A stretch of DNA of 64,000 nt from Thermoleophilum album (GTDB taxonomy: Bacteria; Actinomycetota; Thermoleophilia; Solirubrobacterales; Thermoleophilaceae), in contig NZ_CP066171.1 in assembly GCF_028867705.1 (NCBI RefSeq), positions 62,001 to 126,000 of the forward strand. The letters run 5' to 3'. Below, piece after piece: positions 41,963-53,770 of this stretch (its first letter is position 1; every line of letters begins with the position of its first letter). The position numbers were made by a program, and so were the translations under genes. The notes below the pieces were generated by a model. The model ran no database searches. It worked only from the letters and a program-made list of their open reading frames with translations, and was not told the DNA's origin.

Positions 41963-43891
41963 TCAGGTCTTGCTCGCGTCGCGCTTGCGTTTGCGCGGGC
42001 GCGGCTGGGCGCGCGGTGCGACACCGGCGCGTGTCTGCAAGAACTTGAGCGCTTGGACGTACACCAAGCTGCGTCGGCCGCGGATGATCTCGGCGTCGCG
42101 CAGCGAGGCGAGGAACTCCTCGGGCCCGTCGAACGCGCGCATCCGCACGCGCACCGAACCCAGCCCTTGCAGGACGTGCGCGTCCGAACCGGCGCCGGCG
42201 GGGATGCGGTACTTGGCTGCGAACCGGGCTGCCTCCTCGTTGAAGGCCGAGAAGGCGACGCGGGGATTGAAGACCTCGATCGCGTCTATCTCGTCGATCA
42301 CCGACAGCAGATGCTCGTAGTCGGGCACCGCGTGCATGCGGTCGAAGGGGTGGGGGACGTAGACGATCCCGCCTTGGGCGCGGATCTCGGCGATCGTTTC
42401 CGCCAGCGAGAGGCCGCGCGGAATCTTGCGCTCGATGAAGAGCCCGATCACCTCGCCCTGCTCGGCGGTTTTGATCTCTTCACCGACGATCACCTGAACG
42501 CGGCCGTCGGCCTTGGCGCGAGCCTCGAGCGCGCCCGAGATCTCGTTGTGGTCGGTGACGGCGATCGCCCCCAAGCCGACCCGCTCGGCACGCTCCAACA
42601 GGGCCTCGACGGGAGTGGCGCAATCGGGCGAGTGGTCGGTGTGCATGTGCAGGTCGACGTCGATCAGGGGCTTGCGTGCCAACCTGCGGCGCAAAGCTGG
42701 ATCGGCGATAGCCCGCTTGCGGTGCGCGGCGATACGCCGATAGAGCGCTTCGACCTCGCTCGCCACACGCGCCCAGTCGAGGTGCGCGCGCAGCGGCTCC
42801 GCCGCGCGAACGAGGTTTTCGCGCAAGCTCGGGGAGCGCACCACCCGTTCGAGCTGGCTCGTGAGAGTGGCGGCGTCGCGCGGCTGGAAGAGGAGACCGC
42901 GTTCGCCGTCGGCGACGCACTCCTCGTAGAGGGGCACGCGCGAGACGACAGGGACGCAGCGGGCAGCGAGTGCCGCCAGCACCGTTCCCGGCCGCGCCGC
43001 CACCCCTGACGACGCTGCCACGAGGACGTCGGCGGCCGCTAGCAGCCGCTCCTCGTCGAGTTCGCCGGTGCCGACGAAACGCACGCGCTCGCGCAGACGC
43101 CGCGACAGCGGCTGAGCTGGCGCGGCGCCGCCGCGCGCCAGCACGACTGCGCGCCACGGCACGTCGTCGGGAAGGCGCCTGAGCGCGCGCAGGAACAGAC
43201 GCAGAGCGGCAGGTTCCTCGTCGGCGACGTAGCCGATCAGACAGCCCGACGCGTCCTCCACAAGACCCCGCGCAAGGTCGCCGCTCGCGGCCTCGAAGCG
43301 CGCCGCGCCCGGCGTCACGAGCTCGTAGTCGCCGGGGAAGAAGCGTGCCAAGAGGTCGCGCGTCGCCCGGTAGCTAGCGGTGCGGCCGTCGAGACGCTTG
43401 AAGAGAAGGCGCACCAGCGGTCGCGCCAGCTGTGTCGAGAGAAAGCGCTCGGTGGCGGCGTGAAAGCTCGCCACCGACAGCGAGCGCGCGTGACGCAACG
43501 CTGCCGACGAAGCGCTCGGTGCGAACGGCTCGTGGACGTGCACGAAGTCGAAAGCTGTGCGCTCGAAAAGGCGCTCGATCGTGCGCGACACGTCGATCGG
43601 CAGCGCGAGCGACCCGCCGCGCCGAAACGGCACGCTATGCCCCACGCACAGCACCGCGCGCTCGCCCCACGCGGGCTCTTCCGTGCCGCCGGCGAGTGCA
43701 GCTACCCGCTCTCGACCACGACGCACAAGGTCGGGAGAGTCCGATGGGGCCACGACCACTACCGCGTGTCCGCGGCGGGCGAGCTCGCTCGCGACCCGGT
43801 CGACCCAGCGGTTGACCTCGTGATCGTGCTCCCAGGGGTAGGGAGTCACCTGGGCGATGCGGAACCGTTCGTCGCCCACCGCGTGCAGCAT
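41963..43891 (-). CDS. Glycosyltransferase-PHP phosphoesterase fusion
   Basis: 642 residues from ATG 43891, 8 bp after the ino1 terminator. Residues 1 to about 370 form a GT4-type glycosyltransferase (FRIAQVTPYPWEHDHEVNRW at the start, VHEPFAPSASS, VTPGAARFE, VRFVGTGELDEERLLAAADV, GLLFQPRDAATLTSQLERV). From about 395 a PHP domain follows: IDVDLHMHTDHSPDC, AIAVTDHNEISGALEA, VGEEIKTAEQGEVIGLF, YVPHPFDRMH and GAGSDAHVLQGLG, with all metal-binding His/Asp positions. PHP domains hydrolyse phosphoesters. A single chain that adds and processes a sugar phosphate is plausible. It sits beside inositol-lipid genes. Confidence 0.88.
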   Translation of the reverse strand: MLHAVGDERFRIAQVTPYPWEHDHEVNRWVDRVASELARRGHAVVVVAPSDSPDLVRRGRERVAALAGGTEEPAWGERAVLCVGHSVPFRRGGSLALPIDVSRTIERLFERTAFDFVHVHEPFAPSASSAALRHARSLSVASFHAATERFLSTQLARPLVRLLFKRLDGRTASYRATRDLLARFFPGDYELVTPGAARFEAASGDLARGLVEDASGCLIGYVADEEPAALRLFLRALRRLPDDVPWRAVVLARGGAAPAQPLSRRLRERVRFVGTGELDEERLLAAADVLVAASSGVAARPGTVLAALAARCVPVVSRVPLYEECVADGERGLLFQPRDAATLTSQLERVVRSPSLRENLVRAAEPLRAHLDWARVASEVEALYRRIAAHRKRAIADPALRRRLARKPLIDVDLHMHTDHSPDCATPVEALLERAERVGLGAIAVTDHNEISGALEARAKADGRVQVIVGEEIKTAEQGEVIGLFIERKIPRGLSLAETIAEIRAQGGIVYVPHPFDRMHAVPDYEHLLSVIDEIDAIEVFNPRVAFSAFNEEAARFAAKYRIPAGAGSDAHVLQGLGSVRVRMRAFDGPEEFLASLRDAEIIRGRRSLVYVQALKFLQTRAGVAPRAQPRPRKRKRDASKT

Positions 43892-43898
43892 ACGACGC

Positions 43899-43934
43899 CA
43901 AAAAAGCGCCCCGCCGGCGTGCCGGCGGGGCGCT
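43899..43934 (-). terminator. Intrinsic terminator of ino1
   Basis: On the minus strand AGCGCCCCGCCGGC, a two-base AC loop, GCCGGCGGGGCGCT, then T6: 14-bp stem with U tract, 27 bp after the ino1 stop. It is the only hairpin in this window with a full U tract, and the next gene starts 8 bp beyond it. Confidence 0.93.
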
Positions 43935-43961
43935 CGCAAGCCTCGCGCCGAGCGCTGCGGC

Positions 43962-45137
43962 TCAGGAAGCGGAGCTGTGCTCGACCGCCGGCACCGGCCC
44001 GCTCGCCGGCAGCTTCGGCGCCCCGCCGTACTGGGCGATGAACTGCTCGGTCATCTCGCGCGCCACGGGGTCGGGGTACTGCTCCGGCGGCGACTTCATG
44101 AAGTAGGCCGACGGCCCGATCAGCGGCCCGCCGACGCCGTGGTTGAGAGCGAGCTTCGCGCAGCGCACCGCGTCGATCACGATGCCCGCCGAGTTCGGCG
44201 AGTCCCACACCTCGAGCTTCGCCTCGATCGTCAGCGGCACGCCGCCGAACGCCTCGCCCTCGAGGCGGATGTGCGCCCACTTGCGGTCCGTCAGCCACGG
44301 CACGTAGTCGGACGGACCGATGTAGACGTCGTCCGGCGAGAGCTCCTCGTCGAGCAGCGACGTGACCGCCTGCGTCTTCGAGATCTTCTTCGACTCGAGG
44401 CGCTCGCGCTCGAGCATGTTGTAGAAGTCCATGTTCCCGCCCACGTTCAGCTGCGAGGTGCGGGCGAGGCGCACGCCACGGTCCTGGAAGAGCCGCGCGA
44501 GCGTGCGGTGGACGATCGTCGCCCCCACCTGCGACTTGATGTCGTCGCCGACGATCGGCAGACCGGCCTTGCGGAAGCGGTCGGCCCAGTAGCGCTCCTT
44601 GGCGATGAAGACCGGCACGCAGTTGACGAACGCGCAGCCCGCCTCTAGCACCTGCTCGACGTACCACTTAGTGGCTTGCTCGGCGCCGACCGGCAGGTAC
44701 GACACCACGACGTCGGTCTTCGTCTCCTTGAGAATCCCAACGATGTCGGCGGTGTCGCCGGGTGCCTTGCGGATCTTCTCCTTCAGATACTTGCCGAGCC
44801 CGTCGTGGGTCATGCCACGGTAGACGGGCACGCCGAGCTTCGGCACGTCGCAGAACTTGATCGTGTTGTTCTGGCCCGCCCAGATCGCCTCGCCGAGGTC
44901 CTTGCCGACCTTCTCGGCGTCGATGTCGAACGCCGCGGTGAACTCGATGTCGCGGACGTGGTAGCCGCCGAGGTCGACGTGCATAAGACCCGGCACACGC
45001 TGGGAAGGATCGGCATCGCGGTAGTAGTGGACGCCCTGAACAAAGGACGACGCGCAGTTACCTACTCCGACGATGGCCACGCGAACCTTCTCGGTCTGGT
45101 ATCGCGAGGCCCCGTTTCCGGCGATGTTGTTGGTCAC
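43962..45137 (-). CDS. ino1: Inositol-3-phosphate synthase
   Basis: 391 residues from GTG 45137 with AGGAGG before it. NAD motif [18 protein letters not shown], then [86 protein letters not shown] and [20 protein letters not shown]. This is the actinobacterial type. It converts glucose 6-phosphate to inositol phosphate, for phosphatidylinositol and mycothiol. The neighbouring CDP-alcohol transferase and PAP2 genes fit an inositol-lipid locus. Confidence 0.95.
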   Translation of the reverse strand: MTNNIAGNGASRYQTEKVRVAIVGVGNCASSFVQGVHYYRDADPSQRVPGLMHVDLGGYHVRDIEFTAAFDIDAEKVGKDLGEAIWAGQNNTIKFCDVPKLGVPVYRGMTHDGLGKYLKEKIRKAPGDTADIVGILKETKTDVVVSYLPVGAEQATKWYVEQVLEAGCAFVNCVPVFIAKERYWADRFRKAGLPIVGDDIKSQVGATIVHRTLARLFQDRGVRLARTSQLNVGGNMDFYNMLERERLESKKISKTQAVTSLLDEELSPDDVYIGPSDYVPWLTDRKWAHIRLEGEAFGGVPLTIEAKLEVWDSPNSAGIVIDAVRCAKLALNHGVGGPLIGPSAYFMKSPPEQYPDPVAREMTEQFIAQYGGAPKLPASGPVPAVEHSSAS

Positions 45138-45283
45138 GAGAGTCCTCCTTTTGGTCGCGAAAGTCCCCTGCAGCTCGGGTGCGTCGTGCTCGCCCCGCCG
45201 CGTCTGCTCGGTTCCTTCGGGTTACCCCGCACTGCCGCCACCGTTAGCCGGCGGCACAACTCCCACTTCCGGCGCGCGGGCCG

Positions 45284-45949
45284 TCAGGCGAGTTGCCTCC
45301 GCACGTGGTGTACGCGCTGGAGGGTAGTCACGACGGTGATACCGGCAAGAAGGTAGACAGCCGGCTCCAGTAGCTTCAAGTCAACCACACCGGCGCCGTC
45401 GGCGAACATCAGACCCGCCGTGAGGATGACGACGCGAACCGGTCGCGTCGCGATGCCGACCTTGCACTCCGCCCCCAGCGCCTCGGCGCGGGCGCGCGTG
45501 TACGAGACCATGTACGACCCCACCACCGCGAGCACGGTGGCGCCGGCAGCAGCGTCCTGACCGTGGCGGGCGAAGTAGGCCGCGACGGCGGCGAGGACGA
45601 CTCCCTCCTCGACGCGATCGAGCGTCGAGTCAAGGAAGGCGCCGAACGCTGTGCCCTTGCCCGACATCCGCGAGTAGCGACCGTCGAGCATGTCCATCAG
45701 CGAGCCCACCGCGAAGGCGATCGCCGCGGCGACAAAGAGGTCGGCGAGCACGAGCCCAGCGGCGAGGAGATTGAGGGCGAAGCCGGTGAGCGAGATCGCG
45801 TTGGGCGTGAGCCGCGACTCGATCAGGCGCTCGCGCGCGCGGGCGCGCATCGCCGCGAGCGCCGTGTCGTCGTCGCTCCTAACTGCGCGCCGGGGTGGCG
45901 CGCCAGCGCGCCCGCTCAAGCTGTCGTCCTGGCGTTCGCTGGCGGCCAT
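45284..45949 (-). CDS. CDP-alcohol phosphatidyltransferase (phosphatidylinositol-phosphate synthase-like)
   Basis: 221 residues from ATG 45949. The family motif is present as SLMDMLDGRYSRMSGKGTAFG with FLDSTLDRVEE (DxxDGR...G...D...D). Five or six helices follow. RLTPNAISLTGFALNLLAAG opens the fold. It transfers a phospholipid from CDP-diacylglycerol to an alcohol; beside ino1, inositol phosphate is the natural acceptor, as in mycobacterial PgsA1. The start overlaps the PAP2 stop by 34 bp. A charged 55-residue N-terminus precedes the domain. Confidence 0.85.
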   Translation of the reverse strand: MAASERQDDSLSGRAGAPPRRAVRSDDDTALAAMRARARERLIESRLTPNAISLTGFALNLLAAGLVLADLFVAAAIAFAVGSLMDMLDGRYSRMSGKGTAFGAFLDSTLDRVEEGVVLAAVAAYFARHGQDAAAGATVLAVVGSYMVSYTRARAEALGAECKVGIATRPVRVVILTAGLMFADGAGVVDLKLLEPAVYLLAGITVVTTLQRVHHVRRQLA

Positions 45950-46791
45950 GCCCAGACGGTCGGACGCGCACGCGAAAGCGCCGAGCGCGCGATTAGGGCG
46001 GAAGTCGCGGCGACCGCCGCACCCACCGCGGCGTCGAGCCAGAAGTGGTTGGCGGTGACGATGACGACGAACGTTACGACCAGCGGATACACCGCCCACG
46101 CTAGGCGCAGAGCCCGGTTGCGGACGAGCGCCACTGCCGGGACGCTGATCATCAAGGCGAAGGCGACGTGCATCGACGGCATCGCCGCAAAGGGGTTGTA
46201 GAGCGCGCTCGCGCTCTTCTGGGCGTTCTCGCCGAAAAACGACGCGACGGTGTCGGTGAAGCCCCACTCGGGTAGGAAGCGGGGTGGCGCCGTCGGGAAC
46301 AGCGCGTAGCCGAGCAGCGCGAAGCCCATTGCGAGCATGAAGGTGTTGCGCACGAAGTAGAAGGCTTCGTTGCGGGCGATGTAGAGCCAGATCAGGAACG
46401 TCGTGGTGACGACGAAGTGCGAATTCACGTACATCGCGCTCGCAGCCTCGACGAGCCAACGGTGGGCGCTCGCCCAAGCCTGTAGAGACGGTTCGAAGAA
46501 GAGGCCCAGCGAGCGTTCGAGGTCGACGATCGCACGGGCGTTGGCGAAGGCTCGCGCCACCTCGCCGTCGATGTGGCCGCGGACAAGGCGGTAGGCGTAA
46601 TAGGCACCGGCGAAGAGGGCGAGCTGCACGAGCGCGTCGCCCCACCCGTGCGGCAGCCAGCTGCCGCTCGCGCGCCAGATCCGGCGTAAGTCGGCGAGCA
46701 CCGCGCTGGCAGCGGGACGCGCCGTCGAATCACGGGGCGCGCCGGCAGCACGGTCGACGGAAGCGGGCAGTGGGTAGGGGTCGCGGCGCAC
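45916..46791 (-). CDS. PAP2-family membrane phosphatase / inositol phosphotransferase-like
   Basis: 291 residues with six helices. PAP2 motifs: a first site around LFPTAPPRFLP with the nearby Lys/Arg region, FAAMPSMHVAFALM (second site) and TANHFWLDAAVGAAVA (third site His). The order and the SMH motif match Aur1/inositolphosphotransferase-like PAP2 proteins. It may dephosphorylate phosphatidylinositol phosphate made by the next gene or transfer inositol phosphate. The two genes overlap by 34 bp. Confidence 0.85.
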   Translation of the reverse strand: MRRDPYPLPASVDRAAGAPRDSTARPAASAVLADLRRIWRASGSWLPHGWGDALVQLALFAGAYYAYRLVRGHIDGEVARAFANARAIVDLERSLGLFFEPSLQAWASAHRWLVEAASAMYVNSHFVVTTTFLIWLYIARNEAFYFVRNTFMLAMGFALLGYALFPTAPPRFLPEWGFTDTVASFFGENAQKSASALYNPFAAMPSMHVAFALMISVPAVALVRNRALRLAWAVYPLVVTFVVIVTANHFWLDAAVGAAVAATSALIARSALSRARPTVWAWPPANARTTA

Positions 46792-46813
46792 GTCGGCAGC
46801 TTAAACGTCGCAC

Positions 46814-48544
46814 TCAGCCGTCGTCGCAGCGGCGACCACGGGCGAACAGGCGCTCGGGCGCGAACCTGATGACCAGTCGCGCGAAGCCGGGACGGCGCAC
46901 CCGCACCCCGGTCCAACCCTCGTCCGGATAGACGCAGCCGCCGGGCAGGTACCAGTACGGCGTCCAGCGCACACGCACGAGAAAGTCGCCCGGCCGCACC
47001 ACGCGCAAAAGCACCTGGTCGGTTTCGAGCCGCTCGAGGCTGGCAGCGGCTTGTCCGCGGGGGATCACAAAAGGCGCCGGCAGCATCACCTCGTAGACCC
47101 GCCAGTCGCGCGAGCGCCAGCGAAGCTTCAGGTAGGGCAACCCGCGCTCGATCAGCGCCCGCTCGCCGTAGGAGGAGCGGTCGGGTTTGGCGGAGGGCAG
47201 CGCCACGTAGCGCACGGCGTTCTCGGAGAGCCAGCTCGCGTAGGTGAGCTCGTTGAGCGGTCCGCGGTAGAAGATCGGGTTGCGGCCGGTGTCGAGTTGG
47301 CGCAGCCAGCCTCGCGCTAGGGGCACGAGCGGGGCAATTTCCGCGCTCTCCCAGTGGCTGCGAGTGAAGGGGATCTCGATCCGTCGCTGATCCGGCAGCG
47401 TCGCGAGGTACTGGCGTAGCGGCTCGAAGTAGTCGCTCCGTGCCGCGGGGTCTTCGAGGTACTTGCGTACGTCCCGAACCGCCGGCGACCACTGCCAAAC
47501 AGCGAGTAGCGCGAGACCGGCGGCCGCCGGCACAGCGAGCGGCCGCAAGCGCAGAAGGCCGCGTTCGGCGGCGGCGCATGCAAGCAGCGGTCCCCCAACA
47601 AGCGCGCCCAAACGTACGGCGTTGCCGCCCATCGGCGTCTCGATAAAGAGAGCGAGCGTCGAGCCGAGCGCGTACAGTACCGCTCCCCAGCGCAAACTCG
47701 CGTCGCGCCGGGGCAGAACCGCGAGGCACGCGAGCGCGAACAACGGGATCGGCAAATAGGCGGTGGTCGGGAAAGGTGCCCAGCCGCCTTCCGGGAAGGC
47801 GAAGTACAGGAACACCGGCGGTAGGAAGGAGGCGGCAGCGAGCGCGAGCGCCCATTCGCGCGTCTTTCGCTCGTTGCGGTGCGCGATCGCGATCGCGCAC
47901 GCCGCCATCGTCAAAAACAGCCCGGCGACCGGGCTTCCGAGCGGCGCGAGCACGCCCAGCGCTAGCGCCAGCCAGGGGCGTCGGCGGGCGAACGCGTAGA
48001 GCGAAGCGAGCGCCAGGGCGGTGCCGATCGCGAACGGCAGACGTCCCGTCCAGATCAAAGTCCCGCAACCGACTCCCGCCCAGAGGACACCGAGACGCGA
48101 CACCGACGGCGGGTAGCGCAGGCGCAGCAACGCCGCGAGCAGGGCAGCGCTCGCGAGCGCTGCCAACGCCAGTGCGGTGCGCACGCCGAGCGCCCACCCG
48201 AGCAGCGGCGAGAGGATGCTGTACGCCGGGGCGTGGTGGCCGCCGTACCACTGACCGTTCCAGATCGCGAACCCCTCGCTTCCGAACAGCCAGGCGCGGA
48301 ACTCGTGCGCTGCGAGGTCGACGACGCGGGGCTTCCAGATGAGCGCGGCGATCCCTTGCGCCGCGCAAGCCGAGAGAGCGACCAGTGACCAGCGGTCGCC
48401 GCCGGCAAGCCTCCCTGCCGCCGCGCGCACAAGCACCGCGCCGCCGACAAAGAGCGAGCGCTTGCCGAGGGGTCGGCGCGCGCTCTCGGCTCCGACCTCC
48501 GGGCGCGGATGACTAGGAGCTTCGATGCCTGTCTCGGCCGGCAA
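46814..48544 (-). CDS. Large polytopic membrane protein with soluble C-terminal domain
   Basis: About 576 residues from TTG 48544; the start is uncertain, with GTGs at 48436 and 48430 also possible. About ten to twelve helices, with loop motifs WNGQWYGGHHAPAYSILSPL and EGGWAPFPTTAYLPIPLFAL, fill the first two thirds; a soluble region from about residue 370 holds RRIEIPFTRSHWESAEIAPL. The layout resembles GT-C glycosyltransferases, where an acidic pair in the first loop is expected. I do not recognise a family. Downstream of it are the PAP2 and inositol-lipid genes. Confidence 0.7.
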   Translation of the reverse strand: MPAETGIEAPSHPRPEVGAESARRPLGKRSLFVGGAVLVRAAAGRLAGGDRWSLVALSACAAQGIAALIWKPRVVDLAAHEFRAWLFGSEGFAIWNGQWYGGHHAPAYSILSPLLGWALGVRTALALAALASAALLAALLRLRYPPSVSRLGVLWAGVGCGTLIWTGRLPFAIGTALALASLYAFARRRPWLALALGVLAPLGSPVAGLFLTMAACAIAIAHRNERKTREWALALAAASFLPPVFLYFAFPEGGWAPFPTTAYLPIPLFALACLAVLPRRDASLRWGAVLYALGSTLALFIETPMGGNAVRLGALVGGPLLACAAAERGLLRLRPLAVPAAAGLALLAVWQWSPAVRDVRKYLEDPAARSDYFEPLRQYLATLPDQRRIEIPFTRSHWESAEIAPLVPLARGWLRQLDTGRNPIFYRGPLNELTYASWLSENAVRYVALPSAKPDRSSYGERALIERGLPYLKLRWRSRDWRVYEVMLPAPFVIPRGQAAASLERLETDQVLLRVVRPGDFLVRVRWTPYWYLPGGCVYPDEGWTGVRVRRPGFARLVIRFAPERLFARGRRCDDG

Positions 48545-48598
48545 CGACGGCAGGCTAGTGCACGCCGGATCGGCGACCGGTGTGCGACCGTGTCCGTG

Positions 48599-49276
48599 AT
48601 GACTAGAGCGTCTACGAGCTCGACGCGCTGGCGACGACCGCCGCGACGACGGGTCGCGGAGATCGTTGCGCGCCTGCGCTGCTTTTACGGCGCTCCCCGC
48701 CTGCGACCGCACGGCCGGCCGCTCGACGAGCTCGTCTTGACCGTGCTCTCGCAGAACACGAGTGACCGCAACCGCGATGTCGCTTACGTGCGCCTACGCG
48801 AGGCGTTTCCCGCCTGGAGCGACGTGCGTGCGGCGCCGGTGGAGGCGATCGAGGCCGCGATTCGCCCCGGCGGGCTCGCGCCGACAAAGGCGCGGCGGAT
48901 CCGTGCGATCCTCGACGCGATCGGCGACGACGATCTCGCCTGGCTCGCCGATGCCCCGGTCGCACAGGCGCGGGCGTTCCTTTGCTCGTTGCCCGGCGTC
49001 GGTCGCAAAACCGCGGCGTGCGTCCTGCTGTTCTCGTTCGGGCGCCCCGAGGTGCCCGTCGACACGCACGTTCACCGTGTCGCGACGCGGCTGGGGCTGC
49101 TCCCAGCTGGGGTGCCGCTAGAGGCCGCGCACGACATCGCGCTGCGCTACGCGAATGATTTCGATCCTTACGAGTTCCACGTGCTTCTGATCCGTCACGG
49201 ACGGCGCCTGTGCGCCGCGCGCAACCCGAAGTGCGGTAGCTGCCCGTTGCGCTCGCTCTGTCCGACCGGCCGCTAA
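48599..49276 (+). CDS. Endonuclease III-type DNA glycosylase
   Basis: 225 residues from ATG 48599. Helix-hairpin-helix LCSLPGVGRKTAACVLLFSFG, catalytic Lys at KTAAC with Asp in PEVPVDTHVHRVATRLG, and a C-terminal iron-sulfur cluster (CAARNPKCGSCPLRSLC). The opening VLTVLSQNTSDRNRD is typical of the Nth family. Excises oxidised pyrimidines. Divergent from the membrane-protein gene; 148 bp before dnaK. Confidence 0.92.
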   Translation: MTRASTSSTRWRRPPRRRVAEIVARLRCFYGAPRLRPHGRPLDELVLTVLSQNTSDRNRDVAYVRLREAFPAWSDVRAAPVEAIEAAIRPGGLAPTKARRIRAILDAIGDDDLAWLADAPVAQARAFLCSLPGVGRKTAACVLLFSFGRPEVPVDTHVHRVATRLGLLPAGVPLEAAHDIALRYANDFDPYEFHVLLIRHGRRLCAARNPKCGSCPLRSLCPTGR

Positions 49277-49376
49277 GCCGCCTGCCAGCCGGCCACGGCG
49301 GCGGCAGCCACCTGCCGCTCGGCGGCGAACGCCACCGAAGCCCACCGAAAGGCGAGGCGGAAACGCACAGATCTGC

Positions 49377-49398
49377 TATAAAGGCGCTTAGATTTTTT
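49377..49398 (+). promoter_or_regulatory. dnaK promoter with CTTAGATTTT element
   Basis: TATAAA (49377-49382) followed after 4 bp by CTTAGATTTTTT (49387-49398), then AGGGAGG (49412-49418) and ATG 49425. The same TATAAM plus CTTAGATTTT arrangement occurs before clpB. Likely site of heat-shock control, perhaps by HspR. Confidence 0.6.
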
Positions 49399-49424
49399 CA
49401 GTCGTCGACGTAGGGAGGCTTGCG

Positions 49425-51329
<1,905 letters not shown>

Positions 51330-51343
51330 CGGAGGTGCCCGCA

Positions 51344-52075
51344 ATGGTGCGCGTGCACCGCGATAGCGACAGCGAGGAGGCTGCGCGCGAGGCCGCTGTC
51401 GAAGCGGCGGCCGACGTGCAGCCTCCGCCCGCCGGCGCCGACGGGAGGGCAGCGTCGTCGGCGGCGGCGGAGCGTGACGGCGAGACCGCGAGTGCGACCG
51501 TCAGCGCTGACGCCGATGGGCACGCAGTCACCGCCGCCGAGTCGGCACGTGCCGCCGGCGGGGGCGAGGAACAGGACGCCGCTGCTCGCGAGGACGCCGC
51601 TGCTCGCGAGGAGGGCGAAACCGCAACGATCGCTCGACAGGAACTCGAGCAGCTGCGTCGCGAACGCGACGAGTACCTCGATCTGGCGCGCCGCAAGCAG
51701 GCGGAGTTCGAGAACTTCCGCCGCCGTGTCGCGCGCGCCGAAGCCGACGCCGGGGTTCGTGCCAAGATCGACCTGATCCGCGACCTGCTGCCGCAGGTCG
51801 ACAACCTCGAGCGAGCGTTGCAGGTCGCCCCCGAAGGCGATCCCCTGGCCGACGGGGTACGGATGATCCTGCGGGGCCTGCTCAACACGCTCGAGCAGCA
51901 CGGTGTCGAGTCCTTCGACCCGAGCGGCGAGCCGTTCGACCCCACCGTGCACGACGCCCTCTCGACCCGCGAGGTCGAGGGCGTCGAGCCGGGGACGGTC
52001 GTCGAGGTGGTCGAAAGGGGGTATCGCCTGGGCGAACGGATCGTCCGTCCGGCGCGGGTGGTGGTTAGCGGCTAG
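51344..52075 (+). CDS. grpE: Nucleotide exchange factor GrpE
   Basis: 243 residues from ATG 51344 with GGAGG before it. A long acidic Ala-rich N-terminus, coiled coil ([36 protein letters not shown]), then [14 protein letters not shown] and the head domain with [20 protein letters not shown] and RPARVVV. Opens DnaK for ADP release. Stop 10 bp before dnaJ. Confidence 0.96.
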   Translation: MVRVHRDSDSEEAAREAAVEAAADVQPPPAGADGRAASSAAAERDGETASATVSADADGHAVTAAESARAAGGGEEQDAAAREDAAAREEGETATIARQELEQLRRERDEYLDLARRKQAEFENFRRRVARAEADAGVRAKIDLIRDLLPQVDNLERALQVAPEGDPLADGVRMILRGLLNTLEQHGVESFDPSGEPFDPTVHDALSTREVEGVEPGTVVEVVERGYRLGERIVRPARVVVSG

Positions 52076-52085
52076 GGAGGCAGGG

Positions 52086-53222
52086 ATGCCAGCGGTGAAG
52101 GACCCGTACAAGGTTCTCGGGGTCGACCGCAAGGCCTCGCAAGAGGAGATCAAGAAGGCGTACAGGCGCCTGGCCCGTCGCTACCACCCCGATCGCAACC
52201 CCGGCGACAAGGAGGCCGAGGAGCGCTTCAAGGAGGTGCAGGAGGCCTATTCGATTCTCTCCGACCCCGAGAAGCGCCGCGCTTACGACGAGGGCGGCGG
52301 GATGTTCGGCGGCTTCGACCCGGGCGCTTTCCGCGAAGGTTTCGCGAGCACGTTCCGCGGCGGCTTCGGAAGTTTCGGCGACATCCTCTCCGATCTGTTC
52401 GGTGGCGGTGCGCGCACGGCCGGTGGGCGTGCGCGCCGGGGACGCGACCTCGAAACCGAGGTCCGGCTGTCGTTCGAACAGTCGCTCGAGGGCGCTCAGG
52501 TGCCGATCGCCGTGCCGGTGGAGGAAGTGTGCGCCACCTGCGGGGGCACCGGTGCGCGCCCTGGTACGCAGCCCGAGATCTGTCCGCGCTGCCGCGGGCG
52601 CGGGATCGAGTCGGAATCGCAAGGCCTCTTCGCGATCTCGCAGCCCTGTCGGGCGTGCGGCGGTAGCGGCACGCGGGTCACCGACCCGTGTCCGACGTGC
52701 CGCGGTTCCGGGCGCGTGCGGCGGGTACGCAAGCTGCGCGTGAACATCCCGCCGGGGGTGCGTGACGGCTCGCGCGTGCGCCTTGCCGGCAAGGGCGAGG
52801 CGGGACAAGGCGGCGGCCCCCCGGGCGATTTGTACGTGATCACCCGCGTCGATCCCTCGCCGATTTTCCGCCGTCGTGGCGACGACCTCGAAGTGGACGT
52901 GCCGATCACGGTCGTCGAGGCACTGCGCGGCGCCACGATCGAGGTGCCCACTCTTAACGGGACGAAGCGGATTCGGGTCGCTCCGGGCACGCGCCACGGG
53001 ACCGTCGTGCGTCTCCGCGGCGAGGGTCCGCCGCGCCCGAGCGGCGGCGGACGCGGCGACATCCGCTACCGCCTCGTGATCGACGTGCCGCGCGAGCTGA
53101 CGCGCGACCAGCAGGCGGCTGTCGATCGCTTGGCGGAGGTGCTCGACGGCAACCCGCGCGCCGAGCTCTTGGCGCGGGCGCGTAGCGCCAGCGGTCGGCG
53201 CCCGAGTGGAGGTAGCGCATGA
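52086..53222 (+). CDS. dnaJ: Co-chaperone DnaJ
   Basis: 378 residues from ATG 52086. J domain [20 protein letters not shown] with HPD in [10 protein letters not shown], Gly/Phe-rich linker, then four zinc repeats ([32 protein letters not shown]) and the C-terminal substrate-binding part ([20 protein letters not shown]). Its stop overlaps hspR's start (ATGA). Confidence 0.97.
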   Translation: MPAVKDPYKVLGVDRKASQEEIKKAYRRLARRYHPDRNPGDKEAEERFKEVQEAYSILSDPEKRRAYDEGGGMFGGFDPGAFREGFASTFRGGFGSFGDILSDLFGGGARTAGGRARRGRDLETEVRLSFEQSLEGAQVPIAVPVEEVCATCGGTGARPGTQPEICPRCRGRGIESESQGLFAISQPCRACGGSGTRVTDPCPTCRGSGRVRRVRKLRVNIPPGVRDGSRVRLAGKGEAGQGGGPPGDLYVITRVDPSPIFRRRGDDLEVDVPITVVEALRGATIEVPTLNGTKRIRVAPGTRHGTVVRLRGEGPPRPSGGGRGDIRYRLVIDVPRELTRDQQAAVDRLAEVLDGNPRAELLARARSASGRRPSGGSA

Positions 53223-53770
53223 GCCGCCGGCGCAACACGCAGCCGCGACACAAGGCGCCCTCGACGGGCGAGGCAGTAGGGCGCGGTGGCGCGTCGGCGC
53301 GCCGCGACGGCGCTGCACGCCGCAAGCGCGGCGTTTACATGATCTCGGTCGCTGCCGAGCTCGCCGGGATGCACCCGCAGACCTTGCGCATCTACGAGGC
53401 GCGCGGGTTGATCAGACCGCAGCGCTCCCCCAAGGGCACGCGCCTCTACAGCGACGAGGACGTCGAGCGCTTGCGCCGCATCCAACAGCTGACAACCGAG
53501 CTCGGCATGAACCTCGCCGGCGTCGAGAAGGTGTTCGAACTAGAGGCGGAGATCGAGCGCCTACAAGCGCGCCTCCGCGCGCTCGAGCGCAAGGCGGCGG
53601 CGGTCGAGGCGGAACTACGCGCCGAGCTCGAGCGCGTCCGGCGCGCGACGAGCGTGGCGATCGTGCCCTACCGACAGCCGGTCTTGGACATCGTGCCCGT
53701 TCGGGAAAGCCCCGTGACAGTACGGGTTGACCGTACCTATACTGTTGACATCTATAACGAAGAGACTTAG
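53219..53770 (+). CDS. hspR: Heat-shock repressor HspR (MerR family)
   Basis: 183 residues. About 38 Arg-rich residues precede the MerR helix-turn-helix [20 protein letters not shown] with [21 protein letters not shown] coiled coil ([20 protein letters not shown]) then dimerises it. In other actinobacteria HspR with DnaK represses the dnaK operon and clpB. The gene overlaps dnaJ (4 bp), and its last codons contain the clpB promoter. Confidence 0.93.
   Translation: MSRRRNTQPRHKAPSTGEAVGRGGASARRDGAARRKRGVYMISVAAELAGMHPQTLRIYEARGLIRPQRSPKGTRLYSDEDVERLRRIQQLTTELGMNLAGVEKVFELEAEIERLQARLRALERKAAAVEAELRAELERVRRATSVAIVPYRQPVLDIVPVRESPVTVRVDRTYTVDIYNEET

Noticed and set aside
49300-49424. Classic HspR operator (CTTGAGT-N7-ACTCAAG) before dnaK
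   Set aside because: Searched by eye on both strands; not present here or before clpB. Only CTTAGATTTT is shared.
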